DNA of 64,000 nt from Primulina eburnea (GCF_022965805.1 NC_133109.1:821001-885000); one strand, 5' to 3'; positions 9,294 to 21,570 are shown, numbered from the stretch's first letter. A program made the numbers and translations. The notes: generated from the sequence alone by a model not told the origin.

Positions 9294-10816
9294 TGATAAG
9301 CACGAATTATATAGCATTTTAGGGTCTTTATTTTGTCGTATTCGAGCTTATCTGGCGTTTTTATTCCGGGTTTTGCGCTTAATTCGTCTCATTATGGCTA
9401 TTTGCAGGTTTGACCAAAAGATGATAAAAGCCAAAGAAAAGAAAGAAAAGTCAAACTTCGCAAGGCCACGTCAGAAATACCCGGAGAAATAGGAAAAACA
9501 AGAGAAAGGGCCAAAGTCCAGACACATACACGGACCCCGTGCAAGGGTCCGTGTCTAAAGAAGCCAAGAGAATAATTTATTCGAGCCACTCCGGACCCAA
9601 AGACGGACCCCGTGCAGGGGTCCGTGTCAAGAAACAACCGAGAAAAGAAAATTACGCGATCATCCGGACCTTCACCCGGACCCCTACACGGGGTCCGTGT
9701 CCAGCATCTCCCAGACATATAATTAAATCGCGACTACACGGACCCGAAGCCGGAGGTAGATACGGGGTCCGTGTACCCTAGTTTGAGATCAGATTTCGCG
9801 AAGATTTGGAAGAATAAAGGAAAGAAATTTAGAGATTGAGGGGGACTTTCTGGGACGCAGAACCCTTAGTAGCCGACTTTTGGGAGAAAAGGCGAAAAAT
9901 TTCCTGACTCTTGAAGACGGTGACGGCTTGGGAGAAAATCGGGAGAGACGAGAGGAAATCGCGCGCTTCACACGCAAGACCCGCACATCATCACTGAGAT
10001 TTTCTCTTCTCTTTTATTTTCGTAATTTCAGACATGAATTCAAACATTAGATTTGATTTTAGTTTTGAATTTATGGAGTAGTTTCTCTGTTGATCGGGAC
10101 CACGATTGGGACAAACGATTGATTTGTTTATTCATTGGATCGTTTGATTAATAAAATTGTTTCTTGTTATTGATTAATATTTGCATAATTTTCATGCTTT
10201 TAATTTGGCCAATTAATTGCATGTTTGTTGTTTGATCTTGACTCGAAAGAAAATAGATTGAATTTAGCTTCAAAAATATTAATCAACACACGGTTAAATC
10301 GACTAGAAATAGTATTCGATTTCAGTGTGCGATTTTAGGCGACAGCTGCGATTCTATCATTGTTAAATGCGTTTTTGTTTAATTAAATTCAATTAGAAAT
10401 AATTGGACTGTTAAATGAAAATAGGATTATAAATTCTAGAAATAGATTTATAATTAAATTAGAGAATTGCATCGTGACAGCGAATAACCTGTGGTTAAAT
10501 TATTCCAGTGCGTGATAAAATCTGAGTTTGTTACCGTTGTGTGTCCCGGTCACTTTATTTAAATTCGAAAACCCCCGAGTTCCAAGCGTTTCTGTTAATC
10601 TGATTCTAGTCATCTACTTATCATAAATTAGTTCAATTTAATTAATTTAAATAATCATCAAATCACTTTTTATCGTTGCCTAGATTAAATCAAATAATAA
10701 ATTCTTGGTACTTAAATAATAGTCTCTGTGGGATCGATACTTGGACTGTTCGTCCATTTACTATAACTTGACCTAGTCCGCTTGCTAGGATTATTCCCAA
10801 CCGAAATCGTCGGTCA
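9294..10816 (+). repeat. 3' LTR of the Athila element, 1523 bp
   Basis: It starts TGATAAGCACG just after the polypurine tract and ends CGTCGGTCA at 10816, giving the TG...CA ends of an LTR. The last 100 bases (TCTCTGTGGGATCGATAC and so on) resemble Athila LTR ends. It contains a second array of four hairpin units near its 5' side. Because the partner LTR is outside the window, the boundaries rest on the TG/CA ends and on the polypurine tract. Confidence 0.85.
9516..9776 (+). repeat. Array of four hairpin units, period 73-74 bp (LTR array)
   Basis: Right edges of the four cores are at 9553, 9626, 9699 and 9773, giving periods of 73, 73 and 74. The first core has perfect 10-base arms (ACACGGACCC and GGGTCCGTGT). 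The second has loop GTGCA and the third has loop TACAC as in the internal array. The fourth has a wide loop. Sequence between cores is not shared with the internal array. The period and core are the same as at 5616-5873, so the two arrays have a common origin. Confidence 0.9.
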
Positions 10817-11158
10817 AGATGTTAAATTTAATATTGACATTAAATAATGATAATGTAAATTCTAACATTTAGTTATTTTTTATTGTTGTCAATACATTAT
10901 TTTTCTATCTTCAAATATATTAATCTATTTATTATTGTATACAAAGTATAATAATTATTTGGTTAAATTGATCACATTTAAAATTATGCGCTTATAAAAA
11001 ATTCTAAGATATATCTAAAGACCAATAGCTGATGAAATTAAATTTGAAAACAAGAGAAAAAATAAGAAAATGTAGATCACTGTAGTGTATGAACTTTCAT
11101 TGTACAATGAGAAAACATAAGGTGAGTCTACTGCTTATATCAAGTAAGATACATTTAC

Positions 11159-11196
<38 letters not shown>

Positions 11197-12128
11197 CATT
11201 CAACTTGACCTATTAAAATATTTTTATTAACTCATTTTATCTTTCATTTTTTACTCCCCCAACTTTGCAGCGGGGCGATAAACCAATGCGGTTCATTCAA
11301 ACATTAGCTTTTGATTTGTTTTACTAAATTGTGGCCTACAGTCACCAACTTCAATCTATAGAAGTCGAGATTAGTAATTTATAGGTAATAGAAAATTATT
11401 TTGTTTTTATTTTATGTCTTTTGTTTAATTGTGTGATTTTTTTATGTCCGATCTAATTCATGTTTTAGAATTTTTATAATCGTGATTAAAATTGTTGCAC
11501 ACATACAATATACATAAAAATTAATATTTTTTAAAATATTAGTATTGAAGCTCAAATCATATATATTGAATCATTATTTAAGAACTTTTAGAAAATAAAT
11601 ATAAATCATAATTCAGATTTAAAGATTAACATATTAATAAAGAATTGTGATGAGTATGATCTTCAGGAACTATTAGTGTTAATCCAAAAAGATTAAATAT
11701 TATTATTGTAAATGAATTTTTCTTAATTAATTAGAAAATGTTAAGTATATGTGCTTAATTAATTAGAAAATTATGATAATTATTTTTCCGTATGAGTTAG
11801 TGATCGAATCCCATTTTTGTGAACTTTTTTTCATATCTTTAGTTACACTTAAAGATGTATTATGAGTTAAAATACTAAATGAAACAAATTAGCAAGATAA
11901 AAAACTAATAAAGGAATTCAAGAATATGTGGTTACTCAATTATTTTGACTCACAAAAGTTCTATAATTTGCTGATTTAATTGATGTTAAATCCACAAGCA
12001 CTGAGTTTAACATGATTTCTTGTAGAATAAAATACAATTACAATAAATTATTTGGTTGTATTTGTAATGAAATTTGTATATTTCATATATGTTTGATTTA
12101 TTCCATTTATAAGGTGGAAGTAATATAT
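10817..12128. other. AT-rich intergenic DNA, no gene seen
   Basis: Only AT-rich sequence is visible, with a TA microsatellite at about 11167-11194. I find no ORF with recognisable content. Confidence 0.7.
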
Positions 12129-12439
12129 ATCGAACCGTGGTGCTTGAGCTGCTGTGCGGTTTAAAAGATTTGAGTTGCACCATTACTACTAGCTATAGCT
12201 TTTGGTAAAGCGGTAAGCACTCGGTCCTACAATTGGTATCAGAGCCAAGGTCACGGGTTCGATTCACATTGATTGCAAAGAGTCAATTATTGGGAGGGAG
12301 ATTGTTGAGTGCAATAATTGTCCCTGCTGGAAGAGCAATCGAACATGGTGCTTGAGCTGCTGTGCGGTTTAAAAGATTTGAGTTGCACTATTACTACTAG
12401 CTATAGCTTTTGGTAAAGCGGAAAGCATTCGGTCCTACA
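12129..12439 (+). mobile_element. TRIM/SMART miniature LTR retrotransposon, 5' LTR truncated
   Basis: Two direct repeats frame a very short internal part. The 3' LTR is 12303-12439 (137 bp) with ends TGTTGAG and TCCTACA. The 5' copy is 12129-12231 (103 bp); it matches the last 102 bases of the 3' LTR and lacks the first 35. Three bases after the 5' copy comes TGGTATCAGAGCC (12234-12246), the classical primer-binding site complementary to plant initiator Met-tRNA. A purine run GGGAGGGAGA (about 12292-12301) precedes the 3' LTR. The internal part is about 70 bp and codes for nothing. LTRs of this size with a Met primer site and no coding capacity define TRIM elements, which need proteins from other elements to move. 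Confidence 0.85.
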
Positions 12440-13689
12440 TTTATAAAAGATTTATTACGCATCTTAACATCGATAAATTCACAAAGAATTTATTGATTTA
12501 TATTTAGCTATAAGCTGTTTGAAGGAATTGAATCCATAGTAGAACTACACCCATGCACAAAAGAGTTCATCCTTGAAGAGCAGGTATATTAGGCATAGAA
12601 TCGGACGACGGAGCTGTGAGACTTATGTTATGTTCTCGCATCCGCAATCGAAAGGGCATGCTAACCAATTCAACCACTCCAACTAGATAAATGGATGGAA
12701 GAAAAATCCTGCCCACAGCTGCAAGGGATATAAACGCATACCACATAGTCTTGGTTTCGCCCCTGCAAGGGATATAAACGCATACCACATAGTCTTGGTT
12801 TCGCCCCTGATTTTGTGTATTTGTTTGCTTGAATTTATTGGTCGTCATTTTTTCAAAACTCGTAGCACGTCATACATGAAAGTAAATATTAATTTAAAGA
12901 GATGATAATACTTAAATATTGCAATAAACGTGTTACCAGTTACGATACTGATACAAATAACATAAAAATAATATGTTGACGAAAATATTGTCAGAAATTC
13001 AAAAACACAATTCAAATGTCAACTTTGACACTCAATTTTCAATGACAACCAAAATATCTCAACAATCTACAATTTGTGAACACGATAGTAACTTCACACT
13101 TTTAAAAGCAAGATGTTATTCTCTCCTTTATATGAGGAATTCATGATTGAATTTTTTTAATATAAACCACTAGACGAATTTTTAAATTCAATATTATTGT
13201 TAGGGATTTGTAACATGTAATATTATAAGATACCATTTTTTGTAACCTAAGCACATAAAATATTAAATTAACTCAATAAAACAAAACTAATGTATAAAAA
13301 CCAGAAAGACATGTATGAAAATTCATAATTAAAACTCAATTTATAATAGATATAAATAAATAATAATGATATATTATTATTATATACTAAAGAAATGTGA
13401 TTAAATTTTAAAATACAATAATTATATTAGTTAATGTAAAAAAGAATGAATGACAAGTTCTGAAAATTAACTAAAATTTAAGAAATATAATGTTGATAAT
13501 CAGTTAGATAAAATGGTAAATTGAAGAGTGATCAACAAATTATAAAGTGCAAATAACACTCCCTTTAATGATAATAGATTAGACAAATATATCAATGTTC
13601 TTAACCATGTTATTTTTCGGAATAAACATTATGCTATTAATCAACTTTTTAATATTCTTCAATTATATGTATGCATTAAAACAAACATG
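12440..13689. other. AT-rich intergenic DNA with a 44-bp tandem duplication
   Basis: No gene is recognised. A 282-base minus-strand open frame (12567-12848) spans the tandem duplication, but it resembles no family I know. Confidence 0.6.
12719..12806. repeat. Two perfect tandem copies of a 44-bp unit
   Basis: Copies at 12719-12762 and 12763-12806 start CTGCAAGGG and end TTTCGCCC. They look identical, so the duplication is recent. Confidence 0.9.
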
Positions 13690-14142
13690 CTAGCCGGTCA
13701 AAAACCCATCATTTGGCTAGGCAGGTCGGGCCTACCGCCATCTCGGTGGGTTAGAAATCCCCAACTCAAGATGGATTTTGGTTAGGGGCCGACCCACAAA
13801 AAATAAAATAAAAAATTCTTATAATTATTTAAATTTATTCATTTCATAAATAAATATTTATAAAAAAAGTCTCTAACAAAATTCCTAATTATTGATTTCA
13901 CACTTGTACATTTTAAACAAAATATCCGACACAAAAAAAACTTCAAAACTTCGACTAAAAAATTAAACATATCACCTTAAATTCATAATGAAAAAAAACC
14001 TTTGAGGTTTGCGAGTCAACCTGAGCCCATTCTCCCCGACCCTCTTGGGCCCGTGCTATCTCATTTAGATCACCTTTAAATGGGTTGACAAAATTGTTTG
14101 GTAGAGTGGGTCAACCGACAAACCCAATTCAAATTGACGGTT
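13690..14142. mobile_element. Degraded hAT-like MITE of the same family as the element at 49665-49972
   Basis: The left side has GGCTAGGCAGGTCGGG, CCTACCGCCAT and GGTGGGTT in the same order as the element in the PP2C intron (GGCTAGGCCGGTCGG, ATACCGCCAT, GGTGGGTT). The ends CCGGTCAAAAACCCA and, on the other strand, CCGTCAATTTGAATTGGG are imperfect inverted repeats. I could not define a target-site duplication. Confidence 0.45.
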
Positions 14143-14429
14143 CCAATCACAATGATTTTTTACCTTGTTTTATTTAAATAATTTATAAATATAAACAACA
14201 ACAAAATTTTGGTTGCAAAAACCTTTTATTTAAACACATTACTTCTAGCCAACAGTCACAAGTAAAGATATTTAAAAATTAGTTTTTTTTATTAGAAAAA
14301 GTATATCACAATAATTATTTTGGCCATATTTTATTAAAGTAATTTCTAAATATACTAAAATTTTTAAAAGAATGAAAAACAAATAATGATATAGTTGATT
14401 TTTTTTAGTTATATAATGTAACACAAAAA

Positions 14430-14600
14430 CTCATACGAGACAATATTATATGTTAATTTTATGAGACATGTATCTTATTTCGGTCATTCATTAAAAATTT
14501 TCTTTTTATACCAAAATTATTATTTTTCATTGTAAATATGAGCATGGTTGACCAATTTCACAAATAAAAATTCATAAAACAGTCTCACAAGATACATATC
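14430..14600. mobile_element. Degraded copy of a GAGAC/GTCTC-ended MITE
   Basis: Edges CATACGAGACA and CAGTCTCACAAGATAC, with interior phrases (ATCTTATTTCGGTCATTC and a Met-rich AT stretch) shared with 34905-35050 and 59201-59358. Strongly decayed. Confidence 0.45.
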
Positions 14601-14608
14601 CTTAATCT

Positions 14609-14857
14609 AAATATATAATTTCTTGCTAATGGTCACAAGTAGAATTAAGAGATTAGAAAATTAAAAACTCTACAAAAAGACATATAACATTTATTTAAAC
14701 ATATAATTTCTGTTAATGACCACAAGTAGAATAAATATATTAGAATATTATAATTCTAAAAAAGACATGTATTTTTATTTAAAAATATAATTCCTGGATA
14801 ATGTACACAAGTAGAATAAAGATATTAGAAAATTATAAATTCTAAAAAAATGCACAT
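14609..14857. repeat. Three degenerate tandem copies of an 84-88 bp AT-rich unit
   Basis: Copies begin at 14609, 14697 and 14781. Each has ATATAATTTC..., CACAAGTAGAAT and TTAGAAAATTA in the same order. A 22-base direct repeat starting TTGGCTGGAGATCG follows at 14915 and 14971. No coding content. Confidence 0.7.
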
Positions 14858-15366
14858 CACAATGTTTTTTTACCATGTTTTATTTAAATAATTTATAAAT
14901 GTAAACTAAAAAAATTGGCTGGAGATCGTTTTGTTGGCTGGAAACATCTACAGACAATATCGTGACGAAGTTGGCTGGAGATCGTTTTGTTGCTTTAGTT
15001 TTTTGCTCACGTTTTTGTTGCTTTCTTGAATAAGTTTTATTCTGGTTATCTGTTTTAGAAAACGTTTATTTTCTCAACGTGTTGAGGAAATTGATTTTTG
15101 TGAAAATCATTAGTGATAGATTTTTGTGAAACATTATGGTTTTCTAGTGATTAATTTTTTGCCCTGAGGCACCGCTCAAGTATTTATACTTGTGCAAATT
15201 TAATCTTGTCCATCTATTTATTTAAAGTCAATTTGTGTTACAAATTTTAATATTCCGCTGCATGTTGTCTTAAATGTTATAATATTTGACACAACACTTA
15301 ATTCTGATATAACACAAATTCAAAACATTGAATTTTTAAAGCAAACACCTAATTCACAACATTTCA

Positions 15367-16311
<945 letters not shown>

Positions 16312-18421
16312 AACCAGTCCGCGTGTAATAGGTTTCTACATGCATATTTTGTAGCGTGGATGGCGAATTTCACGCAAGTACGTCGTGTATCATGTTGACA
16401 CTCAGTGATTTTGAGTTCGCTAAAGATGTGTAGAATGAATACACAACATGTAACCTGGATTCTTGGCCGTGTAGTTGTGGCAATGGACTCTCTATTTGGA
16501 AAAGTTTGGCTCGATTATATACACACACTAGGAAATTGCACGTGTGTTAACACGTGGTTGATAAACGATCGAAAATAATTATATATGAAATTTAGGTATT
16601 GTCTAAACCAAAAACGATTTAGGTATATGACAAACTTTTAAATCAACGTGATTATGACATAATAACAACTTTGTCAAACTAGAAAAGATTTTTTTTATCC
16701 AAATATCATTCATAAAAGAAAAACAATAAAAATAAATTAATAGAGTAATGAATTTTATTATGATCAAAACGACGTTGTACTTAAATGAAGCACACAAAAT
16801 TATAAGCGATAATAAAAAAAATCTCTTAATTAACTAAAATCAGCACTAAAATTGTTATCAAGTTTAATTAAATTGTGTTTTTGCTAACTTTTAAACATTT
16901 ATAGATTTTGTATACTTTCTATGTTTGGTTTTAGAATTACATATTTAGATAATAATTTTGTATCGGAATACATATTTTCCTGTGAATATTTTAAACTAAA
17001 TTTCATTAAAAAAATTCTACATGCAAAAATGTTTAAAACAGAAATTTACATCTCGAGCAATAACTGTAGACCAAATATAGAAATCGCTTCCTCTAACATC
17101 CATTTTAAGGAGAAAAATATTTCTAAAATTATTTTCAAAATAATCTCAAATATAGCCAAAACATCATTAACGATTGATAAAAAGATCATATGCCAAATCG
17201 GTAAATCAACTACTATAACTATCAAGCCTAATGACAAAAAACCTGAATCACTTGCTTTCATGAAGGATTTTCATTCACACGATTATAATATAATAAAATA
17301 GGAGATGGTAAAAATGAAAATAACTTGAACATTATCAATTATAATATAGCGAATTTCTACATATTTAACATCATCTTTGGGACAAAACTAAGGAACAAAA
17401 CTCAAAACTGAGTTGATATAAATATATATTCTCTCTTTCTTCTCAAATGATAAAAAATGAAACTAACCAATAAGGTGGCATCACATAAAAATGGATCAAG
17501 AATGTCAGGCACAATAAAAATACTTAACAAAAGAAATGAAGAACAAAAAGGAAAAAAAACACAGTCATCATAATAGAATACAAAACCTCTTTCGACAAAA
17601 AAAATGCCACAAAGAGTGAAAAAAAGTGGAAAAAAAAAACGAATGTCACAAAGAAGAAATAGAAAAGCATGAAGAAACCAATTTAAAAAATGAAGAAGAA
17701 TGATAAAGCAAGTGAAAAGAATACAAAGGTAATACTAAATGTCACAAGAATATAATAAACACATGAACTAAAAAAATAAATGCACAAAACATTAATTTCT
17801 ACCGACATAAATACAATTGAACGATAACTAACCTTAACATAGACAATGACTGAAATAACCCTATCAACTATGGCAAAATACAAAACAAGATGTCATAATA
17901 GTAAACTCACAAATATAGCTCATATATCATAGGTATATAGATTACATACCATTTTACTATTTAATAAGCATACACCAAAGTCAAGAGCTAAGACGCAAAC
18001 ATTGATTGGTTCCTTTGAAACAGTAAATAGAAATCAAACTTATCTTTATCTCCACATATTTGTATTTTCGGTTCTAATTCCCAAACCGGGTTGGACCATT
18101 ATTTGCTTTTCTTTTTTAAATATTTGATAACATACAATACATAAGATAAGGCAGTCTTTGTTCTTTTGAGAAGATTACATCATGGCTTCATCCTACAGTC
18201 AAATCATGGTTGAAAAAAGAATTGTAATATGCAAATATTACAAAAAATATTGAAATAAAGATTTTCATCAAATTTTGTCAAGAAGAAAGCAAAACATGAT
18301 TTCATCTTAAACCAAAACACAACATCAAATTTTTCCTCACATGGGAAGTTGTCGTTAAGCTTAAAAACAAGAAATCTGAGTATTGAACTGCTTACATGGT
18401 ACATTGGCCTATTTGAGCTGG
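16312..18421. other. AT-rich intergenic DNA
   Basis: No gene recognised. The open frame at 16921-17301 is Lys/Ile/Asn-rich, as expected from base composition alone. A palindrome of two G-boxes (CACGTGTGTTAACACGTG, 16539-16556) is the only regulatory-looking motif; it is far from any gene start. The part nearest 18421 should hold the 3' UTR of the LRR gene. Confidence 0.6.
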
Positions 18422-21400
18422 CTATGGCCTTCTTCTAGCAAACAAAAATTTACTCACAATTTTGTCAACCAAATCAAAGTACTTATCACTCCATGGTTTT
18501 CTGATCATTAACACAAGGTAAGGAACAAGGATGCCAGCTGCAAATCCTAAGCCAATACTGAGGTAAAACCACTGATCAATGAATTTGTTGTTGCTGTCAT
18601 AAATAACATCATTCCCTAGGCTGGACTTGTCTTCGTCAGGGCACTTCACAAGTGGAGTTCCACAAAGGCCACGGTTTCCCTCAAAAGAGTGCGCGTCAAA
18701 TGTCAACATCTGCCCTGTATAAGGTATCTTACCAGATAAATTATTGTTCGATAGATTAAGGTAACTCAAGAATGATAATGAAGCCATGCTAGGAGGAATG
18801 ACACCGAAGAGATCATTGCTTGATAAATCTAGAGACGCCAGTTGACGAAACATTGAAATGTTTTCTGGGATTTTTCCAGTTATGTGATTTCCTGACAAAT
18901 TCAAGACAACTAGATTTCGCAGTGTTGTTAATCCAACAGGAAAATCTCCAGATAAGTTGTTTCCTGATAAGTCTATGGCCGTCACTAGAGACAGAGTTTT
19001 GGTGAACTTCAGAAATTGATTCTTCAAATTCACAAACAAACTTTCTTCATAGTATAAGCCTCTATATTTTCCATATAAAAGGTATCGGTTCGTCATTTGC
19101 TCCTGTGCCATGGCCTTTAAGTCTGAGAAACGTGTTGGGATTCTCCCTGTCAAGTTGTTTTCTGCAAGATCCAAGATTTGGAGTGAACTTAAGTTTGAAA
19201 ACTCGATTATCATTTTGCCTGAAAATGCGTTTGACCTCAAGCTAAGGATTCTTAGACTGCTAAAACTTTCACCAAGCCATGTTGGAAGATCGCCTTTTAT
19301 TGTATTTTCTTTGAGGTCCAGAGTCTCCAATCTTGATAAATTTTTCAAAGAAGAGGGCAGTTTGCCTGAGATTAAGTTGTCGCCCATATGTAGTGATTGA
19401 AGCTGATTCAATTGTCCTAAAGAATCTGGAATTGTACCAGACAAATTATTATTTCCTAGGTCCAACACTTTCAAATAAGAACAATTGCCTATGCTTGAAG
19501 GTATTGTTCCCATTAGACTATTTCTTGAAAGATCTATCACAGAAAGTGAAGCCATATTTCCTATATCCTCTGGAAGCTGTCCTGTGAGCTGGTTGTTTGA
19601 AAAGGAAAGAAAGATTAAATCTGGCATTACACCACTGATATTATTCGGAATCAGGCCTCGGAATCTGTTGCTCGAGAGATCAAACAGCTCGATCGGAACT
19701 TGAGGGAGGGGAATGGGTCCTTCAAACAGGTTAGAGCTAAGATCAACATCTGCAAATGGAATTACCTTAAAAGAACTTGGCAGTTGACCTTGTAACTGAT
19801 TATACGAGATGTTTAACAAAGAAAGATTTGCTGAAAGATCCCAAAACCAGTCAGGAATAGAACCCGATATGCTTGCGTTAGAGATATCAAGAAACATGAT
19901 CTCATTTTGAGATTTGAGCCACCCTGGAAATGGAGGACCTAATCGACACGAACCCATGTCAAGATTACGTATTTGAAATGGAGGGATCCAATCAGAACTG
20001 ACATTCAAGATGAAAGAATTGGAAGACATCATTAAGACCTTTAGCTTAGTAAGGTTGGAGAAATGAGACTCAGATACAATGCCTGTCATATAATTGGAAG
20101 AAATATCAAGAACAGACAACTCAGAGAGCTCGCCAAAGCTCTCGGGCAGAGTTCCGTTCAGTTTATTCCAAGCCAAGTTCAAATGAGTCAAATGCTGGAG
20201 TGATCCTAAAGACTCCGGTAAAGGGCCAAAAAAGAAATTGAGACTCAACGACAACTCCTCGAGATTCTTGATTTGTCCCAACCAATTTGGCAATCTTGAG
20301 GTTAGTTTATTGTTGGTCAATCTCAAGATCACTAAGCTAGGTAGAGTAACATCAGCACCACAAATTTTAGTCTCTTCGAGTAAATCTGGTAAACTTCCAG
20401 TCATTTCATTACCAGAAATGTCAAAATATGTCAACCGACAGAGTGAGCCAATTGTGCTTGGTATCCCGCCTTCTACGTAATTATCAGACAGGTCGAAATG
20501 AGCAAGGAATGCCATATTTCCCATACTTGAAGGGAGTTTACCATGTAATTTATTGGAAGCTAATTTAAAGAACTCTATGCTTTTCCAGCTTCCATTGAAA
20601 AAGGAAAACACACTGGCGCTTAGATTACCATTAGACTCAAGTCCCAAGAATTGTAGATAGGGCAACTCTCCGAGACCAAGAGGAATCCTTCCTCTGAGCG
20701 TACAGTAGCTCAAATCAATATACACAAGGCTACTGATATTGACAAGCCAATCGGGGAACTTTGAGTTGAAGCTGTTAAAACTGAGGTCCATCACAACAAG
20801 TGAAGTAAAATTGGGTGACTTTAAGGAGGAAAGCGACCTAGAGAAGCCACAGTTTGAAAGATGCATTTCTGTCAAATGAGGCAGCGTGTTGAGAATTTCC
20901 AACCAGTTTGAATCTGCCCGTGAAAGGTCAACATTTTCCATTCCAAGATATTTCAAAGAAACAAGATTAGATACCCATTCAAAACTGTCAACACTTAGTC
21001 CTGGAAATCCTGAAATAGACACATCCAGATATTTCAAATTAGACAGATTTCCAAGATTTTGAGGCAACTTACCACTGAATCCAGCATTTGACAGATTGAG
21101 ATACTGTAAATTCGTTAAAGAACCGATGAATTGAGGAATTGGTATTCCTCCAAACGTGTTGAAACTCAAGTCCAAACGCTTCAAGAATGTCAGCTGCATC
21201 AGTGAAGGCCTAATTTCTCCACTCAAATTCAAGAATCCATACCTGGCATTGCTAAATGGAAAAGGGTTGTGAAGATCAATAGTAATAACACCACCGGTGA
21301 TGTTATCGCAACCAATACCCCTCCAGTCACAGCAGTCGAGGCCACGCCAAGACGAAAGCGTGTTCTGGGAATCGTTCAGACCATTCTTGAAATCTAGAAG

Positions 21401-21505
21401 TGCTTTTCGATCATTGGAGCTGCATGTCACTTTTGTTTGACCGTTAACGGTTGTTGATCTGAGAATGACAACAAGAAGATTAGTGAGTAGAAGAAGTCTC
21501 TCCAT
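18422..21505 (-). CDS. LRR receptor-like protein (RLP, EIX2-like), 1027 aa, no intron
   Basis: A cell-surface receptor without a kinase domain, of the class that senses microbial or developmental signals with SOBIR1/BAK1-type partner kinases (family knowledge). Seen in order: signal peptide (residues 1-22), N-terminal LRR cap with CCDWRGIGCD, and well over 20 plant LRRs (LxxLDLSxNxLxGxIP). An island of about 40 residues follows (about 780-830, containing LYYEESLFVNLKNQ), then four more LRRs. The C-terminal cap ends at GLCGTPLVKCP. Next come an acidic juxtamembrane segment (DEDKSSLGND), one membrane helix (about 979-1001, with a GFAAG GxxxG motif) and a short basic tail of 26 residues. A single exon of this length is normal for the family. 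A TATA-like box lies 56 bases before the ATG. The ligand cannot be told from sequence. Confidence 0.93.
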   Translation of the reverse strand: MERLLLLTNLLVVILRSTTVNGQTKVTCSSNDRKALLDFKNGLNDSQNTLSSWRGLDCCDWRGIGCDNITGGVITIDLHNPFPFSNARYGFLNLSGEIRPSLMQLTFLKRLDLSFNTFGGIPIPQFIGSLTNLQYLNLSNAGFSGKLPQNLGNLSNLKYLDVSISGFPGLSVDSFEWVSNLVSLKYLGMENVDLSRADSNWLEILNTLPHLTEMHLSNCGFSRSLSSLKSPNFTSLVVMDLSFNSFNSKFPDWLVNISSLVYIDLSYCTLRGRIPLGLGELPYLQFLGLESNGNLSASVFSFFNGSWKSIEFFKLASNKLHGKLPSSMGNMAFLAHFDLSDNYVEGGIPSTIGSLCRLTYFDISGNEMTGSLPDLLEETKICGADVTLPSLVILRLTNNKLTSRLPNWLGQIKNLEELSLSLNFFFGPLPESLGSLQHLTHLNLAWNKLNGTLPESFGELSELSVLDISSNYMTGIVSESHFSNLTKLKVLMMSSNSFILNVSSDWIPPFQIRNLDMGSCRLGPPFPGWLKSQNEIMFLDISNASISGSIPDWFWDLSANLSLLNISYNQLQGQLPSSFKVIPFADVDLSSNLFEGPIPLPQVPIELFDLSSNRFRGLIPNNISGVMPDLIFLSFSNNQLTGQLPEDIGNMASLSVIDLSRNSLMGTIPSSIGNCSYLKVLDLGNNNLSGTIPDSLGQLNQLQSLHMGDNLISGKLPSSLKNLSRLETLDLKENTIKGDLPTWLGESFSSLRILSLRSNAFSGKMIIEFSNLSSLQILDLAENNLTGRIPTRFSDLKAMAQEQMTNRYLLYGKYRGLYYEESLFVNLKNQFLKFTKTLSLVTAIDLSGNNLSGDFPVGLTTLRNLVVLNLSGNHITGKIPENISMFRQLASLDLSSNDLFGVIPPSMASLSFLSYLNLSNNNLSGKIPYTGQMLTFDAHSFEGNRGLCGTPLVKCPDEDKSSLGNDVIYDSNNKFIDQWFYLSIGLGFAAGILVPYLVLMIRKPWSDKYFDLVDKIVSKFLFARRRP

Positions 21506-21560
21506 TTGGTGAAGTGTATTAATGGCAAGTCAAACTTGACAACCATGGCTCCTGAATCTC

Positions 21561-21570
21561 TTTAAATATA
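21561..21570 (-). promoter_or_regulatory. TATA-like box of the RLP gene
   Basis: On the minus strand this reads TATATTTAAA, 56 bases upstream of the start codon. That is a plausible position for a plant TATA box with a short 5' UTR. Confidence 0.45.

Larger units (their letters stand above)
1..10816 (+). mobile_element. Athila-type Ty3/gypsy LTR retrotransposon, 5' end outside the window
   Basis: The order gag-protease, RT-RNase H-integrase, long spacer, extra ORF, long non-coding stretch, polypurine tract and 3' LTR is that of the Athila lineage of plant Metaviridae. The gag and protease sequence (DLGASINLMP active-site region) and the integrase with HHCC and D,D,E motifs fit that lineage. 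The 5' LTR and primer-binding site are not in the window, so LTR identity and the target-site duplication cannot be checked. The coding part has two visible lesions (a frame change near 2305 and a TGA at 3168-3170) and is otherwise open, which suggests a fairly recent but non-autonomous copy. The internal region contains a hairpin array that also occurs in the LTR. Confidence 0.93.

Noticed and set aside
12600..12700. tRNA-like sequence (minus strand GGTTGAATTGGTTAGCATGC)
   Set aside because: It does not fold into a cloverleaf by eye; the T-arm consensus and acceptor pairing are missing.
12567..12848. 93-codon minus-strand frame with a hydrophobic stretch
   Set aside because: It runs across a perfect 44-bp tandem duplication and matches no family I know, so it is probably chance.
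16921..17301. 126-codon open frame
   Set aside because: Its composition (Lys, Ile, Asn, Ser) follows from the AT content; no domain, splice context or neighbour supports it.
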